Source: Pseudoalteromonas arabiensis (GTDB taxonomy: Bacteria > Pseudomonadota > Gammaproteobacteria > Enterobacterales > Alteromonadaceae). From it: 64,000 bases of DNA. Within the stretch, counting starts at the first letter, position 1. Each line of letters starts with the position of its first letter. The position numbers and the translations under genes are program-made. Under the pieces are notes generated by a model that was given only the letters and a program-made list of their open reading frames with translations, did no database searches and was not told the DNA's origin. This document shows positions 41,030-49,843 of this stretch, one piece after another. Location of the stretch: NCBI RefSeq assembly GCF_001550155.1, contig NZ_LRUF01000026.1, forward strand, positions 621,441-685,440, read 5' to 3'.

Positions 41030-42141
41030 TGACGATTTTTCATGCTCAGTCACTATTTACCGGCGAAGAATTTTTAAACGATCGTTATTTTAGTGTAGAT
41101 AATGGGGTATTCACCTTAACTGAAGCAAGTACCGATGCGGTTAAGCTAGATGGGCTCGTGGTGCCTGGTTTTATTGATGTGCAAGTAAATGGTGGTGGTG
41201 GTGCATTTTTTAATGCAGAGCAAACCCCACAATGTTTGCACAATATTGCGAAAGCGCATGGTCGATTTGGTTCAACTGCGATAATGCCAACTCTCATTAC
41301 TGATAAAGTAGAGGTGATGGCGCAAGCTGCTGATGCAACGGCAGAGGCAATTGCCCAAGCAGTGCCAGGTGTGTTAGGTATTCATTTTGAAGGCCCACAT
41401 TTATCCTTACCTAAAAAAGGTACTCATAGTGAACAGTTTATAAGGCCTATTTCAGAACAAGAGTTTGCGATCTATGCACGTCAAGACTTGGGCATAAAAA
41501 TGGTGACGCTGGCACCTGAAAATGTCAGATCAGAAGATATAACGCGATTAGTTGAATGTGGCGTGAAAGTAAGTATTGGCCACACTAACGCTGATTTTGC
41601 AACGACTAATAAAGCATTGGCCGCAGGCGCTGACGGTTTTACACATTTATTTAATGCAATGTCGGCATTTACCTCGCGAGAGCCTGGTGTAGTTGGCTCT
41701 GCCCTTTGGGATGATAACAGCTGGTGTGGCTTAATTGTTGATGGTCATCATGTTCACCCATCGTCAGCCAAATTAGCGATTCGTACTAAGCAACGCGGTA
41801 AAGTTATGTTAGTAACTGATGCAATGCCTCCTGTGGGCACTGACGATATGGAGTTTGATTTCTTTGACGGTCGAAAAGTTATTCGTACCGGTGACCGTTT
41901 AAATTCGACAACAGGCGAACTTGCGGGCAGTGTGCTTGATATGGCAAGTGCTGTACGCAATACCGTTAATACATTGGATGTGAGTTTAGCTGAAAGCTTG
42001 AGAATGGCGTCTTTGTATCCTGCACAATATCTTGGTTTGAACAAAAAGGGCCGTCTGGTAAATGGCTTCGATGCTGATTTTGTTGTACTTGATGAGCATC
42101 AGTATGTAAAAGCAACTTATATTGCAGGTAACGCAGTTTAG
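41029..42141 (+). CDS. nagA: N-acetylglucosamine-6-phosphate deacetylase
   Basis: 370 residues. It removes acetate from GlcNAc-6-P. The amidohydrolase motifs are VPGFIDVQVNG, the metal-binding HFEGPHL, HTNADF, THLFNAMS and the catalytic Asp in LVTDAMPP. Coupled to nagK by a one-base overlap and followed by a terminator before nagX. The metabolic order here is NagK, NagA, then NagB (43536). Confidence 0.97.
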   Translation: MTIFHAQSLFTGEEFLNDRYFSVDNGVFTLTEASTDAVKLDGLVVPGFIDVQVNGGGGAFFNAEQTPQCLHNIAKAHGRFGSTAIMPTLITDKVEVMAQAADATAEAIAQAVPGVLGIHFEGPHLSLPKKGTHSEQFIRPISEQEFAIYARQDLGIKMVTLAPENVRSEDITRLVECGVKVSIGHTNADFATTNKALAAGADGFTHLFNAMSAFTSREPGVVGSALWDDNSWCGLIVDGHHVHPSSAKLAIRTKQRGKVMLVTDAMPPVGTDDMEFDFFDGRKVIRTGDRLNSTTGELAGSVLDMASAVRNTVNTLDVSLAESLRMASLYPAQYLGLNKKGRLVNGFDADFVVLDEHQYVKATYIAGNAV

Positions 42142-42152
42142 AACTTCCCTGT

Positions 42153-42184
42153 AAAAACCCCGCCGTTGTATCGCGGGGCTTTTT
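42153..42184 (+). terminator. Terminator after nagA
   Basis: AAAAACCCCGC and GCGGGGCTTTTT around a nine-base loop, 12 bp after nagA. Read-through would supply nagX, whose ATG is 18 bp downstream. Confidence 0.88.
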
Positions 42185-42201
42185 GTATTAAAGGTAATAA
42201 A

Positions 42202-43332
42202 ATGACAACAACACAACCTACAAAAAAACGTTTAGCTTCTCTAGATGCATTACGCGGCATGGATATGTTTTGGATCTTAGGTGGTCAGTCAATATTTGCA
42301 GCACTTTTTGTGCTAACAGGCTGGACAGGCTGGAAGCTATTTGAAGCACATACAGTGCACAGTGAATGGCACGGTTTTACTTTTTACGACTTAATATTCC
42401 CGCTATTTATTTTCCTATCTGGCGTTGCGATGGGGCTTGCACCAAAACGCATTGATCACTTAAGTTGGGATGAGCGTAAAGTCTATTATCGCAAAGCTAT
42501 TAAGCGCTTATTACTGCTTTGTTTTTTAGGTATTTTATATAATCACGGCTGGGGTACAGGCATGCCGATGGCGTTTGATGAGATACGCTACGCCAGTGTA
42601 TTAGCTCGAATAGCCATTGCGTGGTTTTTCTGTGCCATGTTGGTTTGGCATACAAGCTTACGAACCCAAGTCATAACAGCGGTATCTATTTTACTTGGCT
42701 ACTGGTTACTGCTTAGCTTTGTGCCTGTACCAGGAGGCAGTGCCGGAGACTTATCTGCTGCTGGAAGTTGGAATGCATGGTTCGATAAGTATTTACTACC
42801 AGGGATTAGTTATCAAAATCGCGTTGTAGACCCTGAAGGCGTGTTGTCTAATGTGCCAGCGATTGTTAACGCACTTATGGGGGTGTTTGCAGGACAGCTT
42901 ATTGCACGAGCACAACAAATTGGTGAATGGAAAATGTCTGGTGTGTTATTTATTTCAGGCATTGTTAGCGTAAGCTTGGGTTGGCTCTGGGATTTACAGT
43001 TTCCGGTAAATAAAGAGTTATGGACGAGCTCTTTTGTATTGGTGACCGTAGGGTGGAGCGCCATTTTATTAGCCGTGTTTTATGCTTTGGTTGATATATT
43101 GCCAGGGCAGCGAGTTGCGTATCCATTTGTTATTATAGGTGCTAATTCGATCATTATCTACCTAGCCTCGAGCTTAGTGAACTGGGGTTATGTAAGCCAA
43201 AGTGTTTTTGGTGGTGTTATTCGCGCGGTTCCTGATTTATGGCAGCCATTAATAGCCGTGGTAGCATTACTTGCTGTACAAATGCTTGTGTTGCATTGGA
43301 TGTACCGTAGAAAAATCTTTGTCAGTGTTTAG
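42202..43332 (+). CDS. nagX: NagX-type transmembrane protein (heparan-glucosaminide acetyltransferase-like, DUF5009)
   Basis: 376 residues from the ATG at 42202 (MTTTQPTKKRLASLDALRG) after AAGG; an upstream start would lie inside the terminator. The signature SLDALRGMDMFWILGG opens about ten membrane helices. The family is related to the human lysosomal HGSNAT acetyltransferase and is repeatedly linked with bacterial chitin/GlcNAc genes, where it was named NagX, but the exact reaction in bacteria is unsettled. It could transacetylate or transport amino sugars at the inner membrane. Confidence 0.88.
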   Translation: MTTTQPTKKRLASLDALRGMDMFWILGGQSIFAALFVLTGWTGWKLFEAHTVHSEWHGFTFYDLIFPLFIFLSGVAMGLAPKRIDHLSWDERKVYYRKAIKRLLLLCFLGILYNHGWGTGMPMAFDEIRYASVLARIAIAWFFCAMLVWHTSLRTQVITAVSILLGYWLLLSFVPVPGGSAGDLSAAGSWNAWFDKYLLPGISYQNRVVDPEGVLSNVPAIVNALMGVFAGQLIARAQQIGEWKMSGVLFISGIVSVSLGWLWDLQFPVNKELWTSSFVLVTVGWSAILLAVFYALVDILPGQRVAYPFVIIGANSIIIYLASSLVNWGYVSQSVFGGVIRAVPDLWQPLIAVVALLAVQMLVLHWMYRRKIFVSV

Positions 43333-43398
43333 TTAACGCTGATTGAAAACGTTATTTTTTATTCACTTTTACTTTACAAAGTCAAATCGAAAAGTGAT

Positions 43399-43416
43399 AA
43401 TGACAGCGTTGTCATA
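43399..43416. promoter_or_regulatory. NagR-type operator upstream of nagB
   Basis: AATGACAGCGTTGTCATA; its 14-bp core is the exact reverse complement of the core before nagK. It implies co-regulation of both nag transcripts. Confidence 0.75.
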
Positions 43417-43454
43417 ATGGTTATAACTACTGTACCGTATCCTGGCAGTGGTTT

Positions 43455-43510
43455 GATCTAAAACTCGATTCGATTGCACGTGGGGTCGGGTTTTAGATCC
43501 CATTTTTTTT
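43455..43510 (+). terminator. Long hairpin with T8 between the nagB operator and nagB
   Basis: GATCTAAAACTCGA (43455-43468) pairs with TCGGGTTTTAGATC (43486-43499) with one G-U, and T8 follows at 43503-43510. It ends nagX transcription, or, because it lies downstream of the NagR box and presumed nagB promoter, it is an attenuator in the nagB leader. Confidence 0.7.
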
Positions 43511-43535
43511 CAATTTATAATTAGAGCTAATCAAT

Positions 43536-44330
43536 ATGCAAATAGTCATTCTTGATGATGCCGCACAAGTGGCAGCCTACGGGGCTAACATCTTTGCTAA
43601 ACAACTTATAAAAAAACCAGCATCAGTACTTGGCTTGGCAACTGGCTCAACACCTGTTGCGTTATACCAAGAGCTTATCGCAAAAAATAAAGCGGGTGAT
43701 ATTTCATTTAGCCAAGCGACAACATTTAATTTAGATGAATACTTAGGTCTTACAGGTGAGCATCCGCAAAGTTATCGATACTTTATGAATGAGCAATTAT
43801 TTAATCACGTTGATATTAACAAAGATAACACGCATGTTCCGCCTGGAGATGCAATTAACCCGTTAGTTGCGTGCAATGAATATGAGCAAAAAATTGCAGC
43901 ATCAGGAGGGGTTGATGTGCAATTACTTGGTATTGGCCGTAACGGTCATATAGGTTTTAACGAGCCGTCTTCAGGTCTTACCTCGCGCACTCGGGTAAAA
44001 ACACTTACCAAAGCAACCATTGATGATAACGCACGATTCTTTGACGAAGGCGAATATCAACCGCATTTATCAATCACTATGGGGATTGGGACTATCTTAG
44101 AAGCCAAAAAAGTAGTGCTATTAGCGACGGGTGAAAGTAAAGCTGATGCGGTACAGGCAATGGTTGAAGGTCCGCTCATGGCAAAGTGTCCAGCCTCTGC
44201 ATTACAAATGCATAAAGATGCTGTCATTATCATTGATAAAGCAGCTGCAAGTAAATTAGAAGATTTAGCGTTCTACCAGCACATTGAAGCTGAGAACCAA
44301 AAACTACAAGCGCACCTAGCGACCTTGTAA
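43536..44330 (+). CDS. nagB: Glucosamine-6-phosphate deaminase
   Basis: 264 residues (E. coli 266). It converts glucosamine-6-P to fructose-6-P and ammonia, the entry to glycolysis. Visible motifs are LGLATGSTPVALYQ, the FNLDEYLGL loop with the catalytic Asp, and IGRNGHIGFNEP with the active-site His. It has its own NagR-type box and leader hairpin, then a terminator, so it is a monocistronic unit controlled with the nagK-nagA operon. Confidence 0.97.
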   Translation: MQIVILDDAAQVAAYGANIFAKQLIKKPASVLGLATGSTPVALYQELIAKNKAGDISFSQATTFNLDEYLGLTGEHPQSYRYFMNEQLFNHVDINKDNTHVPPGDAINPLVACNEYEQKIAASGGVDVQLLGIGRNGHIGFNEPSSGLTSRTRVKTLTKATIDDNARFFDEGEYQPHLSITMGIGTILEAKKVVLLATGESKADAVQAMVEGPLMAKCPASALQMHKDAVIIIDKAAASKLEDLAFYQHIEAENQKLQAHLATL

Positions 44331-44346
44331 AATTGTGAGAGAGAGC

Positions 44347-44371
44347 AAAAAAGCCCATTTGGGCTTTTTTT
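44347..44371 (+). terminator. Rho-independent terminator of nagB
   Basis: AAAAAAGCCCA-TT-TGGGCTTTTTTT, 16 bp after nagB. Confidence 0.9.
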
Positions 44372-44443
44372 ATGCCTGTTATAAATTGGGTTTATCATCA
44401 GCTTATGGTAGTTTTAGGGGGTAAATAATTTCAAAGGAACGCC

Positions 44444-45361
44444 ATGCTGAATTACTCTCAAATGCCACTGGACCGTGCCTCTAATCATCGAAAAGATCCT
44501 AAGTGGCTAAAGGCGAAAATTAATTCTCAGAGTCGCTGGTTACTTGTTAAAAATAATCAGAGTCTATTTGTTAAAGGGTGCCCTGAGGTGTGTTACTTAC
44601 GCCTATCTCAGGTTGATCATCTTGATTTATCGAAAGGTATTTTACTTGGCCTTGACGAGCAAGGAATTGCTCATTTTGCGTTAGATGTAAGCAATGTGCC
44701 TGATTCACTTATTGACCCTGTTCTTGATGGTACTGAGTTTGTTGATATACGCAAGTTAGGCCCTCAAGTTGAACTAAAGCAAGGCTCGATTGCTGCACTT
44801 GCTCGTGGTCTTTGTTTTTGGCATGCAACCCATCGTTTTTGTGGTCGATGTGGCCATGAAAATAATATGGTTGAAGCAGGGCACTCTCGCCTATGTGAGA
44901 ACCAAACGTGTCAGCATCAAACGTTTCCTCGCACTGATCCTGCCGTCATTATGATAGTGAAAAAAACTTTTTCAGATGGGATTGAGCGCTGTTTACTCGG
45001 TCGTCAAGCAAGCTGGCCTGAGGGCGTATTTTCAACATTGGCGGGGTTTGTTGACCCAGGTGAAACACTCGAGCAAGCTGTCGCCCGAGAAGTCATGGAA
45101 GAAGCTGGTATTGCTGTCACTGATATTCAGTATATAGCTTCACAACCTTGGCCTTTTCCATCTTCAATCATGTTCGGTTTTATGGCAACAGCAGTGTCAG
45201 AAGACATTCAGGTTGATAAAGATGAATTAGATGATGCTAGGTGGTTTAGTCGTGATGATCTTAATCAATTTGGCCAATGGCATGAACAGGGCAGTCACCT
45301 AAAATTAACCCGACAAGACTCTATTTCTCGATTCTTGGTTGAGCATTGGCGCAACCTGTAA
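44444..45361 (+). CDS. nudC: NAD+ diphosphatase NudC (NADH pyrophosphatase, RNA decapping)
   Basis: 305 residues, longer than the ~257 of E. coli because of an N-terminal NUDIX-like extension (about 1-115). The zinc ribbon is FCGRCG ... LCENQTC (about 130-155). The Nudix box is GFVDPGETLEQAVAREVMEEAGI (given here in part as REVMEEAGI), followed by the NudC array SQPWPFPSSIMFGF. It cleaves NAD(H) to NMN(H) and AMP and removes NAD caps from RNA. SD AAAGGA precedes the ATG; metC starts 17 bp later, suggesting co-transcription. Confidence 0.95.
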   Translation: MLNYSQMPLDRASNHRKDPKWLKAKINSQSRWLLVKNNQSLFVKGCPEVCYLRLSQVDHLDLSKGILLGLDEQGIAHFALDVSNVPDSLIDPVLDGTEFVDIRKLGPQVELKQGSIAALARGLCFWHATHRFCGRCGHENNMVEAGHSRLCENQTCQHQTFPRTDPAVIMIVKKTFSDGIERCLLGRQASWPEGVFSTLAGFVDPGETLEQAVAREVMEEAGIAVTDIQYIASQPWPFPSSIMFGFMATAVSEDIQVDKDELDDARWFSRDDLNQFGQWHEQGSHLKLTRQDSISRFLVEHWRNL

Positions 45362-45378
45362 ACTAGATTGGAATAACG

Positions 45379-46557
45379 ATGACAAAGACAAATAAAAATA
45401 CTCAAATAGTGAGTGCAGGGCGTAAAAAAGCATATACCCAAGGTGTGGTGAATCCGGTCGTACAGCGCGCATCAACCGTGGTTTTCGACTCGGTTTCTGA
45501 GTTAAAAGAAGCCGCTAAAAAACGGGGTGATAAAACGCTTTTTTATGGTCGCCGTGGTACCACCACACACTTCGCACTACAAGAAGCGATTGCTGAACTT
45601 GAGGGCGGTGAAGGTTGCGCACTTTATCCATCGGGTGCGGCTGCAATAAGCAATGCGTTGTTATCGTTTGTGAAAACGGGCGATCATATTTTGATGGTTG
45701 ATACGGCTTACGAACCAACTCGTGATTTTTGTGACAAAATATTAGCAGGCCTTGGAATTGAAACAACCTATTACCCACCAGGTATCGGTGCAGGCATTGA
45801 TGAGTTAATAAAAGAAAATACCCGTGTATTATTTTTAGAATCACCAGGCTCGATTACCATGGAAGTGCAAGATGTACCCGCTATGGTCGCTAAAGCGAAT
45901 GAGCGTGGTGTCATGACGATGCTAGATAATACTTGGGGTAATGGTCTGCATTATAGACCGCTTGAGCATGGGGTGGACATTAGTATCCAAGCTGCGACTA
46001 AATATATTGTTGGCCATTCCGATGTAATGATGGGAGTGGCGGTTGCTAACAAAAAATACTGGTCAACACTGAGAGAAAACTCATATCTATTAGGCCAATG
46101 TACGTCTGCTGATGATGCATATTTAGCATTACGTGGCTTACGCACTATGGCTGTGCGTTTAAAACAGCACGAGCAAGCCGCCATTGAAGTTGCTAAATGG
46201 CTTGAAACACACCCATTGGTTGATCATATTCGCCATCCGGCCTTTGCGAGCTGTCCTGGCCATGAGTTCTTTAAACGTGACTTTGACGGGAGTAATGGCT
46301 TATTTTCGTTTGTAATGAAGCAAGGAAATCAACAAGCGATAGATGCGTTTTTAGATAGTTTGCAGCATTTTAAAATGGGCTTTTCTTGGGGCGGATACGA
46401 AAGTTTAGTTACTGCAAATTTAACGATGAAAGGGCTCCGCTCTGAAACAGGTTGGACGCAAGGCCCAGTGATCCGCTTGCATATAGGCTTGGAAGATGTA
46501 ACAGATTTGCTAGCCGATCTAGATCAAGCTCTTGGTGTTTACGAGAACCATCTGTAG
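45379..46557 (+). CDS. metC: Cystathionine beta-lyase MetC
   Basis: 392 residues (E. coli 395). A cytoplasmic PLP enzyme that cleaves cystathionine to homocysteine, pyruvate and ammonia in methionine synthesis. The opening HTxxVxxGRKKAYTQGVVNPVV-type region and the PLP lysine in SIQAATKYIVGHSD fit the Cys/Met-metabolism family, and FSWGGYESLV near the C-terminus is typical of MetC. Gamma-synthase activity is less likely given these signatures. Seventeen bases after nudC; terminator downstream. Confidence 0.93.
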   Translation: MTKTNKNTQIVSAGRKKAYTQGVVNPVVQRASTVVFDSVSELKEAAKKRGDKTLFYGRRGTTTHFALQEAIAELEGGEGCALYPSGAAAISNALLSFVKTGDHILMVDTAYEPTRDFCDKILAGLGIETTYYPPGIGAGIDELIKENTRVLFLESPGSITMEVQDVPAMVAKANERGVMTMLDNTWGNGLHYRPLEHGVDISIQAATKYIVGHSDVMMGVAVANKKYWSTLRENSYLLGQCTSADDAYLALRGLRTMAVRLKQHEQAAIEVAKWLETHPLVDHIRHPAFASCPGHEFFKRDFDGSNGLFSFVMKQGNQQAIDAFLDSLQHFKMGFSWGGYESLVTANLTMKGLRSETGWTQGPVIRLHIGLEDVTDLLADLDQALGVYENHL

Positions 46558-46582
46558 TTCAAAAGTTTATACTTTGTTACAT

Positions 46583-46609
46583 AAGAGCCGCAATGCGGCT
46601 CTTTTTTTT
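46583..46609 (+). terminator. Rho-independent terminator of metC
   Basis: AAGAGCCGCA-AT-GCGGCTCTTTTTTTT, about 25 bp after metC. Confidence 0.9.
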
Positions 46610-46672
46610 CTGGTAATTCAAGCTGTTTCACCTTAGTGTAATTCCAATAATAATATTCATTAAGGATTGTGA

Positions 46673-47491
46673 GTGACGCAGTTACACCCTAAACGTCTTG
46701 CGCAAATTGCTCAATTTGAACTTGTACGACTATTTTTGACCAAACGTGGTTTGCTAGCGGTTGCTGCATTCGCCATTTGTTGGTTACTTATTTTACGCTA
46801 TCCCATAGCTGAATCTGTGAATTTGATTAGCTCCCCTGAGTTTGCTGACTTTGCTAGGCAGGCGTTTGGTGCTATCGGTATCAGCCGGTTGCTAGATTGG
46901 CCTGAATCAGAGCTAGCGATGTACTGGCTAATCGCTTTATATAGCTTCCCTTGCTTTTGCTTGTTTTTATGTAGTGACCAAACTGTTGGAGACCGACAGC
47001 GTGGTACGCTACGCTTTTTGTCACTACGGGCAACCCGTTCAGAGATTATAATTGGCCGCTTTTTAGGGCAATTATTAATCTTAGCAGCATTGTTATTTGT
47101 TACTCTGATGGCAACGCTTGCTATGTTGACGTATCGTGAGCCAAGTTTATTTCTTTCTGGTTTTTCAAGAAGCCTGACACTCTTAGTGTTTCTGCTAATT
47201 ACTGTAATGCCGTTTATTGCTTTAATGAGTTTTCTAAATACGTTTGCGCGCTCATCTCGTCTTGCATTTGTGTTAGCTATTTTATTTTTTGCTGGCGGCA
47301 ATATTATTATTGGTTTGCTTACTTGGCAGCTGCCTTTACTTGACGTTCTATATTATTTATTTCCTGGCTACCAAATCGATGTAGTCGCGGGACAAAGAGC
47401 AGGCATGATGTTAGGGGTCGGTTTACCTGTTTTACAAACAGTTGTGCTGCTTGCGGTGGGTGAACGAATTTTTGCAAGGAGCTCACTATGA
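46673..47491 (+). CDS. ABC-2 type transporter permease
   Basis: 272 residues starting at GTG after AAGGA. About six hydrophobic helices; the segment SDQTVGDRQRGTLRFLSLRATRSE after the second helix is a typical ABC-2 permease elbow (GTLxxLxxxxxSR). Its stop overlaps the next ATG (ATGA), tying it to the ATPase. Substrate unknown. The single permease and single ATPase would form a homodimeric exporter. Confidence 0.9.
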   Translation: MTQLHPKRLAQIAQFELVRLFLTKRGLLAVAAFAICWLLILRYPIAESVNLISSPEFADFARQAFGAIGISRLLDWPESELAMYWLIALYSFPCFCLFLCSDQTVGDRQRGTLRFLSLRATRSEIIIGRFLGQLLILAALLFVTLMATLAMLTYREPSLFLSGFSRSLTLLVFLLITVMPFIALMSFLNTFARSSRLAFVLAILFFAGGNIIIGLLTWQLPLLDVLYYLFPGYQIDVVAGQRAGMMLGVGLPVLQTVVLLAVGERIFARSSL

Positions 47492-48396
47492 CAGTATTAA
47501 TTCAGGCACAAGGTTTATCAAAAAACTATGGAGCTAAGCGAGCGCTTGATAATGTCAGCTTTGAAATAAATAAAGGAGCGCCAGTTGCACTTGTTGGCCC
47601 TAATGGTGCTGGTAAAACAACCTTATTTAGTTTGTTATGCGGTTATATTTTACCAAGTTCTGGGCAGTTATCAGTGTTGGGCCACGCCCCAGGTAGTGCG
47701 GCTTTATTTGGTAAGCTTACGGCATTACCACAAGATGCACAGCTTGATCCGCGTTTTAGTATTGCGCATCAATTAAATTTTTATGGTCAACTGCAAGGTT
47801 TAAGTGGCACGGTTCGTAAAAAAGAAACAGCACGTGTTCTAGAACTTGTGGGTTTATCTGAAGTGGCTAAACAGCGCCCAGACGATCTTTCTCACGGGAT
47901 GCGTAAGCGAGTCACAATTGCGCAAGCACTTATAGGTGAACCTGAAATTGTAATGCTTGATGAGGCGACTGCAGGCCTGGACCCTATCCACGCGCGTGAG
48001 GTTCGTGAGCTTGTGAGCTCTTTAAGCAATGAAGCCACATTTATTTTAAGCTCCCATGATCTAACCGAACTTGAGCGTTTATGTTCGCAAGTATTACACC
48101 TAGATAAAGGGGTATTGAGTGAGCATCAAGCGCGTTCTAGCACACAAGATAATAAGCATTATATAACACTACAATTGAATCAACGTTATGATGATGTAGA
48201 AGCTAAGCTTGCAAGTCTTGCCCAGGTGCATCATGTTTATATGAGCCAGGCAAAAGAATATGTCATTGAATTTGAGCAGACTGTCGAACCATTTGATATC
48301 AATCTATTACAGTTTTGTTATCAACAAGGTTGGCAGTATCGTCAACTAGTGAATGGTCACACACTCGAAAACCAAATTTTTCATAAGGAGAGTTAG
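47488..48396 (+). CDS. ABC transporter ATP-binding protein
   Basis: 302 residues: a 215-residue ATPase domain plus a C-terminal extension. Walker A GPNGAGKTT (about 35-43), a Q-loop at LPQDAQ, a variant signature LSHGMRKR instead of LSGGQ, Walker B IVMLDEATAGLDP and the HD switch SSHD. The CcmA/NatA-like exporter ATPase class fits the ABC-2 permease upstream. It is followed two bases later by a PH-domain gene, probably in the same operon. Confidence 0.92.
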   Translation: MTVLIQAQGLSKNYGAKRALDNVSFEINKGAPVALVGPNGAGKTTLFSLLCGYILPSSGQLSVLGHAPGSAALFGKLTALPQDAQLDPRFSIAHQLNFYGQLQGLSGTVRKKETARVLELVGLSEVAKQRPDDLSHGMRKRVTIAQALIGEPEIVMLDEATAGLDPIHAREVRELVSSLSNEATFILSSHDLTELERLCSQVLHLDKGVLSEHQARSSTQDNKHYITLQLNQRYDDVEAKLASLAQVHHVYMSQAKEYVIEFEQTVEPFDINLLQFCYQQGWQYRQLVNGHTLENQIFHKES

Positions 48397-48398
48397 TT

Positions 48399-48773
48399 AT
48401 GGGTTTACTAAGTGGATTAATGGGTAATGCTAGCGAAGTTGATAATGATGATCTAGAAGAATTACTTGCCAACACGCTTATCGCGGGTGAAACAGTGCAA
48501 AAGGCCTATAAGGTTATCCGTGATATGTTTATCTTCACCAATAAAAGATTGATTATTATTGATAAACAAGGTGTTACGGGGTCTAAAGTGGAAATGCTAA
48601 GTATTGCTTACTCAAAAATTACTAAATTTAGTAAAGAAAGCGCGGGGCATTTTGATTTAGATGCAGAGCTGAAAATCTGGGTAGGGTCAGATCCTACTCC
48701 GATCAGCAAAGACTTCAAAGCAGGTGATAACATTAATGAGGTTTATAGAATAATTAGTGAGTTTTCATTATAA
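48399..48773 (+). CDS. Bacterial PH-domain protein
   Basis: 124 residues, soluble, mostly one bacterial Pleckstrin-homology fold: VIRDMFIFTNKRLIIIDKQGVTGSKVEMLSIAYSKI is the characteristic TNKRLIIID core of PH_8/YvbH-like domains. The start follows AAGGAGAG (48386-48393). It is two bases from the ABC ATPase gene. Whether it helps the exporter or is just co-transcribed is not known. Confidence 0.85.
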   Translation: MGLLSGLMGNASEVDNDDLEELLANTLIAGETVQKAYKVIRDMFIFTNKRLIIIDKQGVTGSKVEMLSIAYSKITKFSKESAGHFDLDAELKIWVGSDPTPISKDFKAGDNINEVYRIISEFSL

Positions 48774-48991
48774 CACACTGAAAATAAAGTGATTTATAAT
48801 ATGGTTGGTGTTGAATTGAAAATTCGGGCCAACTTTTTCTTTACATTTGCCGACAATTTATTACAATTAGTTGATTAAAAACAAGGAGTTAGTTAAGTTC
48901 CCGTTCAGTTTTCTCGCGTTAGCATGTGCCCAACTTAGCCATTTGGCTAGTTTTGTAGCAATTAAAAAAATGTTTATAGGGAAATCTGTTT

Positions 48992-49786
48992 ATGAAAAAG
49001 TTAGCAGTTATTATTTCGAGTATGCTTCTTTCAACTGCCGCGACTGCTGCGGACAGTTATCAATCAATCAGCCACTTAGGGTATACGGACACCGATGGCA
49101 ATGACACAGTAAGTGTTGATTCAATTTATTACTTTGCACCAAAGAACACTATGGGTCCTTACGACCAGTTTGAGTACATCAACAAAACGACTAACGTTTA
49201 TGGTGCTTATTCAGACGATGATTTTGGTGATGTATTAGGCTTAGGTGGTGAGTACTTTGTAGAAGATTTTGTATTCGGCGCTGGCTACAACAACTATGAC
49301 TCTGATTTTGGTTCAAGCACAGATGTATTTAACGTTTCTGCTGGTTACTTCTTCAATCCAAACTTATTATTAAAAGCGACTTTCGTTGACGTTGAAGACG
49401 GTGACAACTCAGTGATGTTTGATCTTAAGTATAACCATCAGTTAAACAGCACTGATTACATTGGTTTTACTCTAACTGCTGATGACGAGTTTGATTACCG
49501 CGCAGTAAATGCTAAATACTTCGTAGATCTGCAACAAGGTAACTACCTTACAGTTGAAGGTACAATCTCTGATACAGATGATAACGGCAGCTCATGGGAG
49601 TTAGGTTCTAACTACTATTTCTCTAAAGCAACGTCAGTATTTGTAACGTTTAACAAAGAAGATGATTACAGCTTTGGTGCTCAACACTTCTTCAATAAAA
49701 ACGTTGGCTTAAAAGCGGGTTACGGTAACAACTGGGATGACTCAGATTACGATGCATACTTTGCTAACGTAAGCTTACAGTTCTAA
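48992..49786 (+). CDS. Putative outer-membrane porin, beta-barrel
   Basis: 264 residues. A signal peptide (MKKLAVIISSMLLSTAATAA) is followed by an acidic, Tyr/Phe/Gly-rich chain of alternating strands ending VSLQF, with terminal Phe as expected for BamA-dependent barrels. Repeated Asp-rich turns (DTDGNDT, DTDDNGSS, NWDDSDYDA) suit Ca2+- or Na+-rich seawater. I recognise it only as a putative-porin-type protein of marine Gammaproteobacteria. Start after ATAGGGAAA; the 218 bp upstream have no further gene. Confidence 0.8.
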   Translation: MKKLAVIISSMLLSTAATAADSYQSISHLGYTDTDGNDTVSVDSIYYFAPKNTMGPYDQFEYINKTTNVYGAYSDDDFGDVLGLGGEYFVEDFVFGAGYNNYDSDFGSSTDVFNVSAGYFFNPNLLLKATFVDVEDGDNSVMFDLKYNHQLNSTDYIGFTLTADDEFDYRAVNAKYFVDLQQGNYLTVEGTISDTDDNGSSWELGSNYYFSKATSVFVTFNKEDDYSFGAQHFFNKNVGLKAGYGNNWDDSDYDAYFANVSLQF

Positions 49787-49802
49787 TCATTAATTTGATT
49801 GT

Positions 49803-49830
49803 AAAAAAGCCCGCATCATGCGGGCTTTTT
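49803..49830. terminator. Bidirectional terminator between porin and M2 peptidase genes
   Basis: AAAAAAGCCCGCA-TCA-TGCGGGCTTTTT, between two convergent genes. Confidence 0.9.
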
Positions 49831-49843
49831 AGTTTTTAGTATC

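Noticed and set aside
42166..42201. Upstream start for nagX
   Set aside because: It would translate the nagA terminator hairpin and has no ribosome site.
46798..47301. 167-codon minus-strand frame inside the ABC permease gene
   Set aside because: Composition is the complement of hydrophobic membrane codons; the sense gene is supported by overlaps on both sides.
48801..48878. 25-codon ORF upstream of the putative porin gene
   Set aside because: No ribosome-binding site and no conserved feature; likely chance in the AT-rich leader.
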